DNA of 64,000 nt, from positions 16,804,001 through 16,868,000 of the forward strand of contig NC_079876.1 in the NCBI RefSeq assembly GCF_029227915.1. The letters are read 5' to 3'. The DNA is from Hydractinia symbiolongicarpus. Lineage: Eukaryota; Cnidaria; Hydrozoa; Anthoathecata; Hydractiniidae. The notes under the pieces are model-generated. The model made no database searches. It was not told the origin of the DNA and saw nothing but the letters and a program-made list of their open reading frames with translations. How positions within the stretch are numbered: position 1 is the stretch's first letter; each line of letters starts with the position of its first letter. Shown one piece after another: positions 1-12,739 of this stretch. The position numbers and the translations under genes are program-made.

Positions 1-119
1 AAATTTTTTTAAAAAAAGAATTAAATTACTCAAGTTGTACAAAAAACATTCCAAAATATAATCTTTGTCAGCTAAAAAATTAAAAAACCCACCTTACACC
101 TACTTAGCAAAGATGAGTC

Positions 120-300
120 TGAGAGATTATTTAAAGCTATTTCAGCCGTTTAAGGGCGTTAAAGGCCGTTGGCTTCCAGGGCGCCGCACTGAATTCATTT
201 GGGGCTCACAACGCCCCTAAACCCCCAGTTGTCAGGCGGTGAAGCCTATTCGAAGTTTTTTTACACCAGTCAAAAAAAGCCCTGCACGCTAGTCATGTCG
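120..300 (-). mobile_element. GC-rich interspersed repeat fragment
   Basis: The reverse strand reads ctgggggtttaggggcgttg followed by tgagcccc. This matches ctgggggtcctgggggcgcc and taagcccc at 25192-25225. It is an isolated GC-rich island in AT-rich DNA and is probably a non-autonomous DNA-transposon remnant. Confidence 0.45.
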
Positions 301-3300
301 CAAATAATGGACTAAGGCAGTCTACTATCACCCCATCAGGGGACATATTATGAAAAAAGAAGTCCATATTCGACGGCACTACCAGCGTTCAACAAAACTT
401 ACTGTGCCATGTTGATACTGCATTTTTAAATGATGTCATTAAAATTTAACATTATTGTTATACATTGGAAGGTATTGTGAACTTGATTCTTTTGAGGTTG
501 AGATTGTGATTTTTGTTTGACCTTTTATGTTTCCAACATGCAGACTTTGTTTGTTATGAACTTATTATAGACAATTTAATTTGCTTTTATGTCTAATATT
601 AATAATTAAATAGTTTTGTAAAAAAAGAACTTATGATATAATGACTATCCGAATATGTTTTTGAACAATTACGGTGTCCTTATGTCAATTTTCCTATTAA
701 AACTCTAAAGTTTTTCGACCTAAGCTAGATTGCTTTTTTCTTAAAAAATAATTTCTTGTAGCTCAACCTTCTGAGTGGCCTGGTGATTAAACAATTATAT
801 TAAGTATGTGAAAGGATGGAGAGTGACATTAATGACGGAGATCTTACTTGAGCTGTTTCGTACCCTTTTGATCGGTCCCTATTTTTGGCAAGATTTAAAA
901 CCTAATGTTCCTACATAATTGGTTCTCACATATAAGATAATGTGTCTTGTACAACTACTGTTTTTTTGTGACAACTAGAGAACAGTTTGTAGAAAAGAGG
1001 AAATGCAGTTAAAGTTAAGGTTACGTCGGCACTTTTGCAATGACGTCATTAGCAAATTATTATTCGACCAGAATAATCATGTCTACATTTTAGGTGTCGC
1101 TTTTTTTCTTAAATTATATTCGGGTCTGGTTCGTTCATTTATATTTGGTTCTAAGACAAGTTCTTAAGATTTTGTTCACGCAAAAAGGTATTTAAAGTTT
1201 ATATCTTCGAAATTTTTGAATAAAGTAACTGGAAAGAAGTTTACTCAAGTTTTGAAAGTAAATCGAAACACCGAAATCATAACATTTGCAAAACATATAT
1301 TACTAAGAGACAAACAAAAAGGTCTCTGTCTCTCCTATATATCTTAATGCACCAGTCAGGGTTTAACAAGACAAAAAAGTGTTAAACAAGACAAAACAGG
1401 ATTAAACAAGAGAGAACAGGGTTAAACAAGACAAAAGTTGAAGAGGCTTTTGAAACTTTTACTTTCAGATTCTTAGGTTATTATTGCAAGGAATTTTACA
1501 AAATAAACACCCTATAATGTATTTTTGAAACAATCTGACAGATGTATTTAGAAGTTTGAGTGTTCATATTGAATGACAACTAAATGCGTCACTGTTTCTA
1601 ACAACAACTTGATTTTAATGAGACTTCCAATTAAAGCTAAGGGACGGTAACTTGTAGGCAGCATATTTTTCCATACTACTCAGTGTGATTCTGGCTAATA
1701 AAGCTTTTCAAAGTGTTTAACTTTGTACAACTTAAAAAACGGATCTTTTATGCGCTGGTTTCCTAGATTTATAGAGATTACACACATATTAAATGTTTTT
1801 CTAAATTTGACAGCTAAGACCATTTCAAAATACATGGAATGTTAACATATATGTCGTGTTTACAATTGTGATATTTCTTTCCATCTTGTTGCGTTAAGTT
1901 ATATGAATAAAAATATGAATGACGATTCACGCTTTTTTAAAACAAAACAAAAGTTTGAATTTCCAATGCCTTTTTCCTCTATAAGATGTTTAAAGAAGAG
2001 GACAAAGAAGTCTGTCTATAAATCTGTCAATTTTAATAATTAATTTTTCTTTTTCTTTCATTTAAAAATATTTTCCGCTTCCATTTCCCTCTGCTCAACT
2101 ACACTAACTGGTCACGTTAGTTAGCACAGAGACTGATACCAATCTGTTTTTTATGTTTTTTTTATTGCTGTTATGGTTTCACATGTAGATACTGAATTGA
2201 AAATTGGGCAAAAAAAATTGGGCAGAAAATAAGAAATGCCAAATAAGAACCGGAAAAAACAATGGTTGCCTAGCAAACATGTGGTCACTTTTTAACCACC
2301 TGTCTTTATCGATAAGGTAAGTTAACAAAAGATATAATAACGGATAATGTACCATGGTAATCTTAATCATAGCAGAGCTAAAAAAAATGCTGTAATCATG
2401 TGATCTCTGTTTACAATAATAAACGGCCACCGTAAATATGAAAATGGATTTGATTGGTTATCACATTCACAATTGGTTTTGTATTACGTTAATAGGGAAT
2501 GTTTTTATAAAATTGTGAACAAAGAGATGGCTTTTTATGAAACCAATCATAGAACTCGTGACAATCTATAAAATCAGACGGGGTTGGTCAATTGTTAGAA
2601 AAAAACTTTACCATTCAGTGAGGAAAGCCATACAGATTTTTGAAATAAAAGACAAGTCAAAAAAAGGCAAGTTTACCAATTTATTATTTTTATTTTTCTT
2701 TCTTTTTCTCTTCGTTTGTTTGTTTGTTTGTCTTTAGTTTAAACCTGAATATAATTTTTGATACTTTCCAGTCTTACAAGTTTGTGGATAAGTTTAAAAA
2801 CGTAAGAACATCTGATGTCTTAAATAATCTTTTGAGCTATGGATATCCAACAAGAAAGTTTAAGCGATTTTCCTATCTTTTTAAAACTCCAAAGCAATAC
2901 GGAAAGTGAATTATAAACTTAGTTCGTGAGAAGAGTACTAGGTACAAAGTACAGTAATTGTGTTGTCATTATCTCATGACAAATGTTACGTAAGAAAGCA
3001 AATCAACACTTATATATGTTTACATTCCAGACAACTTCTTTTATTTGTATTGAATTTTGTTCTATTTTGTTTATGCTTAGTCTGTTTGGTCTAAGTTGAC
3101 GTTGAAAATAAAACAAAAGTACAAACTTATTGTCATTGTTGTTGTCATGACGGGTTATAGAAACTGTAATTATAGGATATTGGAAAATGAAATGGCAAGT
3201 TTCAATAAAATAGCGAAAGTTCTGTCAAGTATAGATTTTGATAAGAGAAATCGATACAGAAAGTACAAGAACTGACTTATGCCATCTTATGATAAGCTGT
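301..3300. other. No gene seen (AT-rich intergenic)
   Basis: Apart from the minisatellite at 1356-1438 and a tttg microsatellite near 2713, I see only short open frames without domains or splice context. Confidence 0.5.
1356..1438 (+). repeat. Short minisatellite (about 20-bp unit, four copies)
   Basis: The motif gttaaacaagacaaaacagg recurs about four times with small changes. There is no coding potential. Confidence 0.8.
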
Positions 3301-4520
3301 GTGCAATTAAACAAATAAACACTTGAATAGATATAAATTTCAAACAAAAAAGTCGCCCTATTTATTGCTTAGCAAAAACGGAGTACCAAAAAACCTTTTT
3401 AACCCTCTCAGAGTGGTATGTATTGGCTATTACTCAAAAATACCCCTTATATTTAAAAGAAATTCTTATCTTAAAAACATTAAACTCTTAACACAACTAT
3501 ATTTCGTCAAGGGGAATAATTTTGTTTTGTATTTATTAACCCGACTTCCCGATTTTTTCGGATTTTCTTCGAAAATTAAAAAAGAAAAAATAATTTAAAT
3601 AACGAGTTTGCCTATCATTAAAAATTAAAGGAATTAAATTTAAAGCAGGTACCACTGCATCCATTTTGTATCAAGTTTAGTCGCACTTGGAAAAGCCTAT
3701 TAAAAGTTATGGAGGGGAGCAGAGTTAAAACACTGGTACTGTATTTTCACATACGTTCCAAAAAAAATTAGTTGATGACAAAAACGTTGTGTAAGATAGT
3801 GTGAAAAATTAAAAAATGATGACTTATTGTCATCTTATGACAATGGTTATGACAAGATGTGTAACTAAATAAATAAACACTTGAACTTATTTGCATTCCA
3901 AACTTCTCCTTTCTTAGCATATACGAAGAAAGAGCACGTACTTCTATTGAAAATTGAAAATTTGTATTATATCATTAACGTATATTATTTAATATTATTT
4001 TTTATCCCATGTATCAGAAAATTAAAAAAGCTTGAAACCGTAAATGTTTAAATGGCTAGTGTCATTGTGATCAAATAAACATTTGATCACAATGCGTATA
4101 ATGAATATACGTCATTATATGGTCAAGTAGACGAAAGTGATAGCGATAAGTTGTCAGGGTAACCGAAAAAAAGTAATAGTGATGGATTGTTTTCTTTTAA
4201 TTACAGAGATTGGGGACTTGGATTCAATCATAAAGAAGCCTAAATAATAGAAGCGAGCGTGCAATGAAAACAATAAGGTAAGTTTTCTGACAGATGAATA
4301 CAAAATATGTGTGTACTAAAAAAGATTTATTATTTTTGAATTTTACGAAGGAGTGTGTTTGCGCTAGATGATTTTACGCATAGACAATATCGTGGTCTAA
4401 TACACGAAACTAAAAACAAAACATATTCAATTACAGTCATTATGGGCTTTTACGTAAGTAAAGCGATATGAACTTTAAACATATCATGTGGTCAGGCAGA
4501 CGAAAGTAAAAAGAGTTAAA
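3300..4520. repeat. Dispersed repeat family, copy 1 (also at 8280-8740)
   Basis: Blocks at 3772-3900 (gttgatgacaaaaacgttg, aaataaataaacacttgaac, atttgcattccaaa) and 4432-4512 (acgtaagtaaagcgatatga, catatcatgtggtcagg) recur in the same order at 8310-8450 and 8640-8725. A further partial copy of the aaataaacacttgaa block is at 3305. The element type is unknown and no coding frame is conserved. Confidence 0.6.
4063..4094. repeat. Perfect 14-bp inverted repeat
   Basis: cattgtgatcaaat at 4063-4076 and its exact complement at 4081-4094 flank a 4-nt loop (aaac). It lies inside the dispersed repeat of 3.3-4.5 kb. Confidence 0.85.
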
Positions 4521-4847
4521 AATATTATATAAAACAAATAATTAAGCTAACGACCCATCCCAAGCACACTCCTCGGTATGATAATTGTTTATAGGAACAT
4601 TCGTCTAAAAAGTTAATTTCACAGCACCTAACCTCTCCCATGTTCTGGTTTTATTTAACTTGCATGGGTGCGCACTCTTCTCGCAGTATTCTCTGTGACG
4701 ATGAAGGTCGGACTGACTTGTGGCATGGTTCCAAATGGTCTGCCGTCTTTCGTTTGTAGATAGATAGTCAAGAAGAAACAAGTGAGGAACAGTTTAGGAT
4801 CAGCAAAATTTTTGGGTTGTTTATAAAACTAAAAGTTATACACAAAA

Positions 4848-5225
4848 TACACGCTTCACGGAATATTTGTTTTGCTTTTCATAAACAAAAAAAGATAATA
4901 TTTTGATAAGAAGGTTGTATTAAAACACTTTGAGATGAAGATTGTGTCAAAAATAAAGAACATGTTAAGGAAATTCTTAGTCAGAATTTCTTCATAGATA
5001 ATAAAAACAAAATAACGTAGTATAGAACTAACAATAACTTTGAAAATGAGTTTCGCAACTGGCATTAAATTATGAAAATGGATTTTGCAATTTTTCTGAA
5101 GAACACAACAAGACATTGAAGGCTGAAATAGTATAAAATAAAGTACATCCCTTCCAAAAAAAAGTGTAAGCGAACTGCCAATTAATTTGCTCCTGCTATG
5201 AATGTAGGAATTCTCATCTTTTTCT
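4848..5225. repeat. Interspersed repeat, copy A (partner at 56788-57595)
   Basis: About 300 bp from aatacacgctt to gtacatcc is nearly identical to 56788-57092, and the following 75 bp (gcgaactgcc to ggaattctc) match 57535-57590. The 151-residue minus frame here is a by-product of the repeat. Confidence 0.75.
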
Positions 5226-5349
5226 CGTGACGCATTCTTGTTAAGTCTAAGATTAGTTTGAAAACAGGATCGATATTTCACTGTTTTTTCCATGTACCAA
5301 AATGAAAGCAAAGTTTTGTTTTAAACTGATTCTTAAAATATAGAAAAGA

Positions 5350-5447
5350 ATTCTCGTCCCTAGGTTCTGTTGCCTATGTCATAGCCGCTAGCGCTTACTT
5401 AACGGTGTGGATATCAAACAAGAAAAACCCCCTAAGGACGAAGTTGG
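5350..5447. mobile_element. Small MITE-like element with ctcgtccctagg ends
   Basis: It is bounded by ctcgtccctagg and, inverted, cctaaggacgaagttgg. The same type of end (cctcgt-ccc-agg) bounds elements at 8904-8994 and 20563-21022. Confidence 0.45.
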
Positions 5448-5449
5448 TA

Positions 5450-8280
5450 GAAAAGTAAAGTTAAATTAACTGGAATGTGGCGGGAAAACATCTTAGCTTA
5501 CTTAACACATTACATAGATACCTATTTTGTCGGATTTATTTCAACCCTTCAACTGTTGAATTAATTTTCATAAATCCTGGGACAAACGACAGGGCAAATT
5601 TCAAAACAGCGCATTTTGCGTCCAACTTTGATTTGTTATCTAAAAAATGATATTGAAATAGATCATGATAATTATACTCCAAGATTCATTTTCTTACTGT
5701 CATTTAGTTTCTTCTGATTAAGTAAGCCTGTAGAGCTTCCAGAAGTAATAAAAAAAAATGCAAACAATAATTTATACTAAGATTCTTATCTTTTTACATA
5801 TTTAATGAAACTATATGACTATTGATAATCGTTAGGTAGATGAGAATTGCCCACCGCATTTAATTCGTGATTATGCGTGAATTTCTATGACTTCTTAAAA
5901 TTGTCCAGATTCATCTACTCGCTAATGAAGTGAAAACTTGCAGTCTTGCTTAAGTTTTTCAGTTAGTAGAACAAAGTTATAAAAAGGTCTGGAAACGAGG
6001 TTGGTAATTAATATAAACAAAACATATACTGAACAGCTCGTTGTCAAGAACCTCTTCCTTTGAGTTTTCTTTCACCGTGAACACAAGAATATTTTAATTC
6101 GTGGTACTAAATCTCCGGTTTCATAATTTTCGTTAATCCTTTTTGTGGAGTTGTAATAACAGTTTGATAATCTCTAACCATAGCACTCTAACATAGACAT
6201 CAACAAAATTATTTATTTGTATGTATCTAATTTTGTTTTCAATATCAACATAGCAACCACTTTTGTTCCTTTTCTTGTAAATACATTCCACAAAGTTTGT
6301 TGCTTTAGCAATCAATTAAGCAAAAATAAATATATATAATGAAAAAATAAGTTTTGAAACAACAATTGGAAAAAGGTATAAACATAACGGAATTGATGCT
6401 TGTTTGTTATTGTTTAGCTGGAGTTTAAAACTCTAAATTTGGAAAATTAATAAACAAACGGAGAAGAATAGTAACACGACTATCTCCGTTTTTTCTCGTC
6501 AAGAAAATGAAAAAGCACTTCCATCGTACATCCTTTTTTGCGAATATTTTACTAACCTCGCAAAAAAGAAATTAAGCCCTTGTTTAGTCAATAGAATGGT
6601 ATTTTAGTGCACCTTTGAGGTAAAAACCGGTGTCACCTGCCCGCAGTCTATATATTCCTGAAAAGAATCTTGGTATTGCTTTTACTCTAACCTACCGCTT
6701 TGACACATCTATGTTTACTGCCATGCTCAGTGATTAATGTCTACTATATAATGACAACATATGCTACAATCATGTTTTCACTTGTACACATAGACGAGTA
6801 TAGTCCCATGACAACCATCGGACATAATTGACTGCCAAATGTGTGCGTAACATTACTACATCGTTTTCTTTTGCTACTTGCAAACGACATACGAGATCGT
6901 TCTCTACTAATACTAGCGAGATTTTATACAAATAAGCAAATGCTACCTTATTTATTAACTTACCAGAACTGTTCATTGCAGCACTTCTTTTATTTACAAC
7001 TGGGTCAAAATGAGCTACTCCCATGGATTATTAACAGAACAAGGGCAGTAAGCATCAGTGACTGCTACCTGCTGGTATATTTTCCTGTTCGCGGGCACAC
7101 AAACACCTTTCGCCGTGTTTCTCGCCCCGAGACATTCACGTAAACCGACGCGTCGCTCAGATCATAGTTCAGTCCTGTAGGACGCAGTTAAAGTTTGTTG
7201 TGTTCTAGTTAAAGAATAGCATGAGAAAGAATTTCTTGTGAAAGTTCTAAGCAACTTAGTAGTCATGTGATTAGATTTACGTCGTTTAGAGAGAGAAAAT
7301 ACGCTTACGTAAACACGAAAAGAAATATGATTGGTTATTATTATTACAATACTTTTTATATTACACCATGACTATATAAATAATTTGTTTTATGTTGAAC
7401 AAAAGAATAATTATATATGTAATCAATGTTGCATGACGATTACCAATAAGACAACATAATATAGTTTAGGGTTGGTTTGTCATAAACTTTTAGATTTCAG
7501 CGAAGAAAGTTCAACAACTTTTAACGTCAGCACATTTTTTAAAAAAAGATAAATATATATTTATATACAAATATTTATATATAAAATCTGTTTCACGGGT
7601 GAGTTTAGTCAGTTGTTCTTCATCTATTTTGATAAAATCTTATTGACTGATAATTTCGATGTTAAGTCTCCTTGTTTCTTTAAAGTTTCTTTTTTGTTTT
7701 TTTTAGCCGAACAGCATTTAACGTTGAAAGAATATCAGGACAGGACATATAATTACATATATATATAAAAGAAATCTGTTACACTGGTGAGTTTAGTCAC
7801 TTCTTCATTTTTTTTAGTAATTTTTTTTTTGAAATATTATTGAAGTGATATTTTCGATTTTATACTGCTGTTGTCTGTTTTTCATGTTGTGTTTTTTTGG
7901 TTTCCTTATTTCCTTGTCTTTTTATTTTGCTTTCTTGCATTAAGTTTGTTCACTTGCATTTTTGTCATCTATAAAACAGATAGAATGTTGATGTAAGAAT
8001 TGTCAGTCTGACTCAGGTTTTTCTTAACCTTTTATTTTAAAATTAATCACAGCAATCTAGTAGCAAATGTTCTTAATTTTTTTAATACAGAGACTCATAT
8101 GTGAGTTTCCTATAAACATGTTTCATATAAAATAAATGCTAATTGAGTAAAATCAACCTCATCCGACAATATTTCTTCTTCTCACAGTCAGGGACAGCAA
8201 TTAGAGGCCCTTGAACGAGGTTGACGGCGATGGCTACTAAAAATATAGATTGCAAAAAAAATTAGAAATTGGTAATGATG
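5450..8280. other. No gene seen
   Basis: AT-rich sequence with short unsupported frames, including two overlapping opposite frames near 6770-7143. Two imperfect copies of ctgtt(t/a)ca(c/c)gggtgagtttagtca occur at 7588 and 7768. Confidence 0.45.
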
Positions 8281-8740
8281 TAACCTTAAATGTGCAATAA
8301 AAGTGGAGTTGATGACAAAAACTTTGGTGAAGTATAGAACTTGGCAAGAGAGTGTAAAAAAGTAAAAAATGATGACTCATGTTCTTCTCGTGACAAGATG
8401 TGTGTAATTAAATAAATAAATACTTGAAAATATTTGCATTCCAAAATACAGTTTTGTAACAAAAACTCTCCTTCGTTGACGTTTTTAGTACTAATATTTT
8501 TAGTACTAATATAAAGGAATTCCATACATATACTACAATGCTTTAAAAACGCTCGGGCGTGTATCGCAGTGTAAAACTTTAGGGGTGTCTAATATAAAGT
8601 TGGGAATGAAGGTGTTGTGATAATATGGAGGAGTGGGTTCTAATTACAGCCATTATGAATTGTGTTGCTTACGTAAGTAGAGCGATATGAACTTTGAACA
8701 TATCATGTGGTCAGGTACACGAAAGTGATAGTGATTGGAG
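8280..8740. repeat. Dispersed repeat family, copy 2
   Basis: Shares ordered blocks with 3772-4512: the gttgatgacaaaaac block, the aaataaataaatacttga and ttgcattccaaa block, and the gcgatatgaacttt / catatcatgtggtcagg block. Confidence 0.6.
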
Positions 8741-8903
8741 AATGAGAGTAATTAAATAAAAATAGATGTGTATTAATTTATTGACGTGAAATGTTGAAAT
8801 GGAAATAAATAAAAGACATTAAAATACAATCGTGCATTTCAGCCTTTATGTAAGTTAAGTTAGTTGGACTTCGAACCGTAATTTCTTGTGCAGATAGGTT
8901 CCT

Positions 8904-8994
8904 CAACCTCAATCCCAGGATATGTTGTCTCTTTGTATATCTGACGCCAAAAACTGCAGCGCCGGTGGAAGAAAAAATCCCTGGGCACGAGCTT
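8904..8994. mobile_element. MITE-like element, cctcgt/ccctggg ends
   Basis: Starts near aacctcaatcccaggatat and ends aaaaaatccctgggcacgag, an imperfect terminal inversion of the same motif. A further end, aaacctcgtccccgggg, lies at 9064-9080. Confidence 0.45.
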
Positions 8995-9158
8995 TAAGAA
9001 GAAAAAATAACTTCTTTTTTTAAAGCTACTTATAATAAAAAACATTAAATATAAAACCTCCTGACCAGACGAAACCTCGTCCCCGGGGCATCTTGTATCT
9101 TTCTGACATCACTTTTATTGTTTACCGAAAACCTCTTCGTGGAAGAGACTATTAAAAA

Positions 9159-9287
9159 CTAGTCCATGACCCGTTAGAAAATCCACGGGTTTTTTTTGTT
9201 CTTTTTACACCGCTTTGCGTGCGTCTTGCTACTTACGGTACTATTTTGCGTTACAGTCACATGTAGACGGGTATTAATAATATAAAT
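9159..9287 (-). mobile_element. Degraded non-autonomous Helitron
   Basis: On the minus strand the 3' end has a decayed hairpin (aaccCGTGGATTTTctaacggg) followed by CTAG at 9159-9162. The 5' side is near 9285 (tttatattattaatacccgt). It belongs to the family seen intact at 31003-32797. A second degraded 3' end abuts it at 9288 (ttagtcggtagcccgtgg), so this is another head-to-tail pair. Confidence 0.5.
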
Positions 9288-9299
9288 TAGTCGGTAGCC

Positions 9300-10560
9300 C
9301 GTGGATAAACCCATATATTCCATAAAATATATGTTTGTAATTATGTGTATGTAGAAGGACCTTATCTGTAATTAGATATAATTGCGTGTTATTTTTTGTA
9401 TGTAAAAATATTTCTTCTACAAAAGCGACTATATAAAACATCCCCCTAAAAACTTCCATTTACATTCTTGATTGGGTAGAACAAATCACGTGACAAAATT
9501 AAAGTCATTTCACTTGCTAGGAATTTCATTTTCTGCCAATTTAATCTCAATGGCGGGTTGTGTAGCTAAAATGAATGTAAATGCTTTGTTACAAATTTAT
9601 GTTGGGACATATTCACATTGAATTAAGTCGTTGGTGTCGCCTGTTCTGTTTAAGTCTTTTTATCATCTATATTATGACACTAAAATTAACAAAGAAGCAA
9701 CACATTAAAAAAGTTTCTGTAAGTCGATTCACCCACGTGTTTAACAGATTCGTCTATTATATTAATACACCAATTCCAGTTTGTCTTAGCAAGCAAATTA
9801 CCAATTTTTATATCACATACAAGCCAGCAGACCCTGCGTCAAAACTCGGGGTTAAATAAAGTACCACCTCTGCGTCGAAACGGGATAAACCATTACTGAA
9901 CAAGCATTAAATGCCAGGTTAAGAACTTAAATGCATCATTATTATGCGTAAAAACCTTTCGGAAAGTTTTTGCGGAACTTCTGTTTAAATAAGGCTAGTT
10001 TTGAATTTATTTTGCTTTATGATCATTTTTTATCATTTACCAGTCAGCTATTTCAGGTTAACTGTCCATAAGTTTTTTTTAACACAAATATTTATATATG
10101 GTTTACTTGCGAAGATTTATTTTGATCACATGCGTCATCTGTAAAGAGTACTCACCAGACCACAGACATTTATGTAAACATTCTTTGATCTCTTTAATAA
10201 ATGCCGTATTCTATCTGTCTGTTTGCGCGCGAGAAAAAAGTCGTGTTGCGGAAACACGAAATGCAAACAGTATAATAACTCTTAAATAGTATTATTGTAC
10301 CGTATTATGATATACTCAAATAGATGGCGAGAGTCAATAAATAAAAAAAACTTGTGTTTTTTTTATCAAATGACACTACGGTAATCATAGTACTCGCACT
10401 ATGTTGGAATTTAAGTTTATGTACATTTTGCAACTGCCTTGGGCTGTTTTACTGACTGATAAAGTTGCGTAAAAAGACTGCGGTGACAAATGGATGCTAA
10501 CAAAAAGGCGAGACAGTTTTTATTCTGTATGAAGAAGTAAAAAGGAGGGAGAGTGGAGCA
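9300..10560. other. No gene seen
   Basis: AT-rich intergenic DNA upstream of the HEPN gene. Short frames here lack recognisable domains. Confidence 0.45.
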
Positions 10561-10566
10561 AAACAC

Positions 10567-10607
10567 AAAAAACGGACTTCGCACCTGGAGCTCGAAGTCC
10601 GTTTTTT
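10567..10607. repeat. Perfect 15-bp hairpin upstream of the HEPN gene
   Basis: Arms 10567-10581 (aaaaaacggacttcg) and 10593-10607 are exact reverse complements with an 11-nt loop. It lies about 305 bp before the HEPN gene start. A regulatory role is not shown; a MITE remnant is equally possible. Confidence 0.8.
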
Positions 10608-10911
10608 CAAACAAATCATAGTTCAGTTATACAGATCCAATGGAAATATATCTTAAAAATTAAACTTGTGAAGTCTTAAGTTGTAAAGTACTCGTTTTAT
10701 ATGATCTCCTTTTCTCTTGTTGTTTTAAATAATTGATGTACTGTTGCTACAGGACACAAAATAACAAATGCAATGTAGCTCTATCGACTTTGTTGCGACA
10801 GTCGAGTTTCCATGAACTTGTAGAAATTTTGTTGATAACCAGTATCAAAATTATAACTTCTATTGATACTTCTTGATTTGAAATTGAAATTATCTTATAT
10901 ATATTATAGTC

Positions 10912-12560
10912 ATGGCAACGGCAGTACCTCCAACAGGATCTTCTCACCACGCATTGATCACTAACAATGAATATCAAATTAAATTGGTCACACTTCTCAA
11001 TGAATGTTGTGACCACTTACGTGAAATTTTTCATGATCCTGCCCGTGGTAACATGCCAAGGGATAAGAAACAATTATATCTGTCATTAAAAAAATATAAG
11101 AAACATTTAAACCATCTGAAAAGAGATCAGCTGGAAATCGTTTTTCCGCAAGATAGGGAAACAAATTCGGAATTGTTTGACATCACTATTTTATGTGACA
11201 TTCTAATTAATTGTTGTCACGGTATACAAGCACCAATTGGTGGGTGGAGGACCAGAACACCGCAACCAAATGATTTCAGTGTCGGTGCTGACATCATTCG
11301 AATCAGAAATGAGCGCAATAATGTTATGCATGGAAGAGCAATGAGTTCAGCACAATATAATCAGCTATGGAATGCCATAGAAGGTATATTAAGAAGACTC
11401 GGATACGACATAACAAAAATTAAAGATTTGAAATCTGGTTGCTTGAATGACTTAGACTTATTTAAGATCGAAATTATGAAAGCAGATACTGAAATTTTAA
11501 ATTTCAATGTTAACAATAATAAAGACAGTATTCAGCAAAACGAAGATGGTATTAAACAAAATCAAGATGACATCAAAGCAAATAAAGACAATATTCAGCA
11601 AAACGAAGATGGTATTAAACAAAATCAAGGTGACATTAAAGCAAATAAAGACAATATTCTGCAAAACGAAGATGGTATTAAACAAAATAAAAATGACATC
11701 AAAGCAAATAAAGATAGTATTCAGCAAAACGAAGATGGTATTAAACAAAATCAAGATGACATCAAAGCAAATAAAGACAATATTCAGCAAAACGAAGATG
11801 GTATTAAACAAAATCAAGATGACATCAAAGCAAATAAAGACAATATTCATCAAAACGAAGGTGGTATTAAACAAAATCAAGGTGACATTAAAGCAAATGA
11901 AGACAATATTCAGCAAAACGAAGATGGTATTAAACAAAATCAAGATGACATCAAAGCAAATGAAGACAATATTCAGCAAAACGAAGATGGTATTAAACAA
12001 AATAAAGATGACATCAAAGCAAATAAAGACAATATTCAGCAAAACGAAGATGGTATTAAACAAAATCAAGGTGACATTAAAGCAAATGAAGACAATATTC
12101 AGCAAAACGAAGATGGTATTAAACAAAATCAAGATGACATCAAAGCAAATAAAGACAATATTCATCAAAACGAAGGTGGTATTAAACAAAATCAAGGTGA
12201 CATTAAAGCAAATAAAGACAGTATTCAGCAAAACTAAGATGGTATTAAACAAAATCAAGATGACATCAAAGCAAATAAAGACAATATTCATCAAAACGAA
12301 GATGGTATTAAACAAAATCAAGATGACATCAAAGCAAATGAAGACAATATTCAGCAAAACGAAGATGGTATTAAACAAAATCAAGGTGACATTAAAGCAA
12401 ATAAAGACAATATTCTGCAAAACGAAGATGGTATTAAAGAGAATAAAGAGAATTATAATCGATTAGCAGCCGAAGTGGAAATAGTAAAGCAAACTATTTC
12501 TTCATCATCATGTGATCAGAAGAGTTCTCAGTTGGAAGAAACTATAAAAGAACAACCCAG
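10912..12560 (+). CDS. Exon 1 of HEPN-coiled-coil-NTPase gene (DZIP3-type HEPN domain plus 21-residue repeats)
   Basis: This exon opens with ATG at 10912. Residues about 15-185 look like the HEPN domain of DZIP3-type proteins: a helical region with LCDILINCCHG followed by RIRNERNNVMHG. R135-N136-xxx-H140 matches the RNxxxH catalytic motif of HEPN ribonucleases, so RNase activity is plausible. From residue 204 the protein becomes a repeat of 21 residues (63 bp), about 15 copies, each made of three heptads of the form IxxNxxx. This predicts a long coiled coil with Ile at position a and Asn at position d. The exon ends at 12560, before gtgtgt, leaving two bases that join in phase with the exon at 13046. 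A TAA at 12235-12237 interrupts the frame in the 12th repeat (GAA to TAA); the same frame then stays open to the donor. The allele may be a pseudogene, or the stop may be an assembly error in a repeat. Confidence 0.75.
11521..12459 (+). repeat. 63-bp tandem repeat inside the coding exon (about 15 units)
   Basis: About 15 near-identical 63-bp units run from 11521 to about 12459. Each encodes three heptads (IQQNEDG, IKQNQDD and IKANKDN are typical). Variants such as Q/K, D/G and K/E are shuffled between units, which suggests unequal exchange or gene conversion. Because 63 is a multiple of three and the unit lacks stops in several frames, long false open frames appear on both strands here. Confidence 0.95.
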
Positions 12561-12739
12561 GTGTGTAATTCTTTTTCTATATTGTTCTATCATTAAATTG
12601 ATTCTGTCAACTTAACATAAAAGGCAAATATGGTAAAGTAAATAAGTTACCATTCAATTAAATTCCACTTTATCTTGGTGTAACTAAATCACTTTTCTGT
12701 AATGATTTCAATGCATAGGAGAGTCATCAGCAATAAGAG

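Noticed and set aside
4856-5311. 151-residue minus-strand frame
   Set aside because: Lies within an interspersed repeat; the second copy at 56816-57004 does not keep the frame length.
6770-7143. Overlapping opposite-strand frames of 84 and 100 residues
   Set aside because: No domain, no splice context, and composition like random AT-rich sequence.
11497-12420. 307-residue minus-strand frame of repeated FNTIFVLLN-type units
   Set aside because: It is the antisense shadow of the 63-bp coding repeat; no start context, splice sites or ordinary sequence outside the repeat.
11521-12459. CRISPR-like array
   Set aside because: Units are contiguous without unique spacers, in frame and protein-coding.
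11507-12466. 319-residue plus-strand frame of repeated KTKMVLNKIK units
   Set aside because: A shifted-frame shadow of the same repeat. The HEPN frame is contiguous with a recognisable domain and the correct splice phase.
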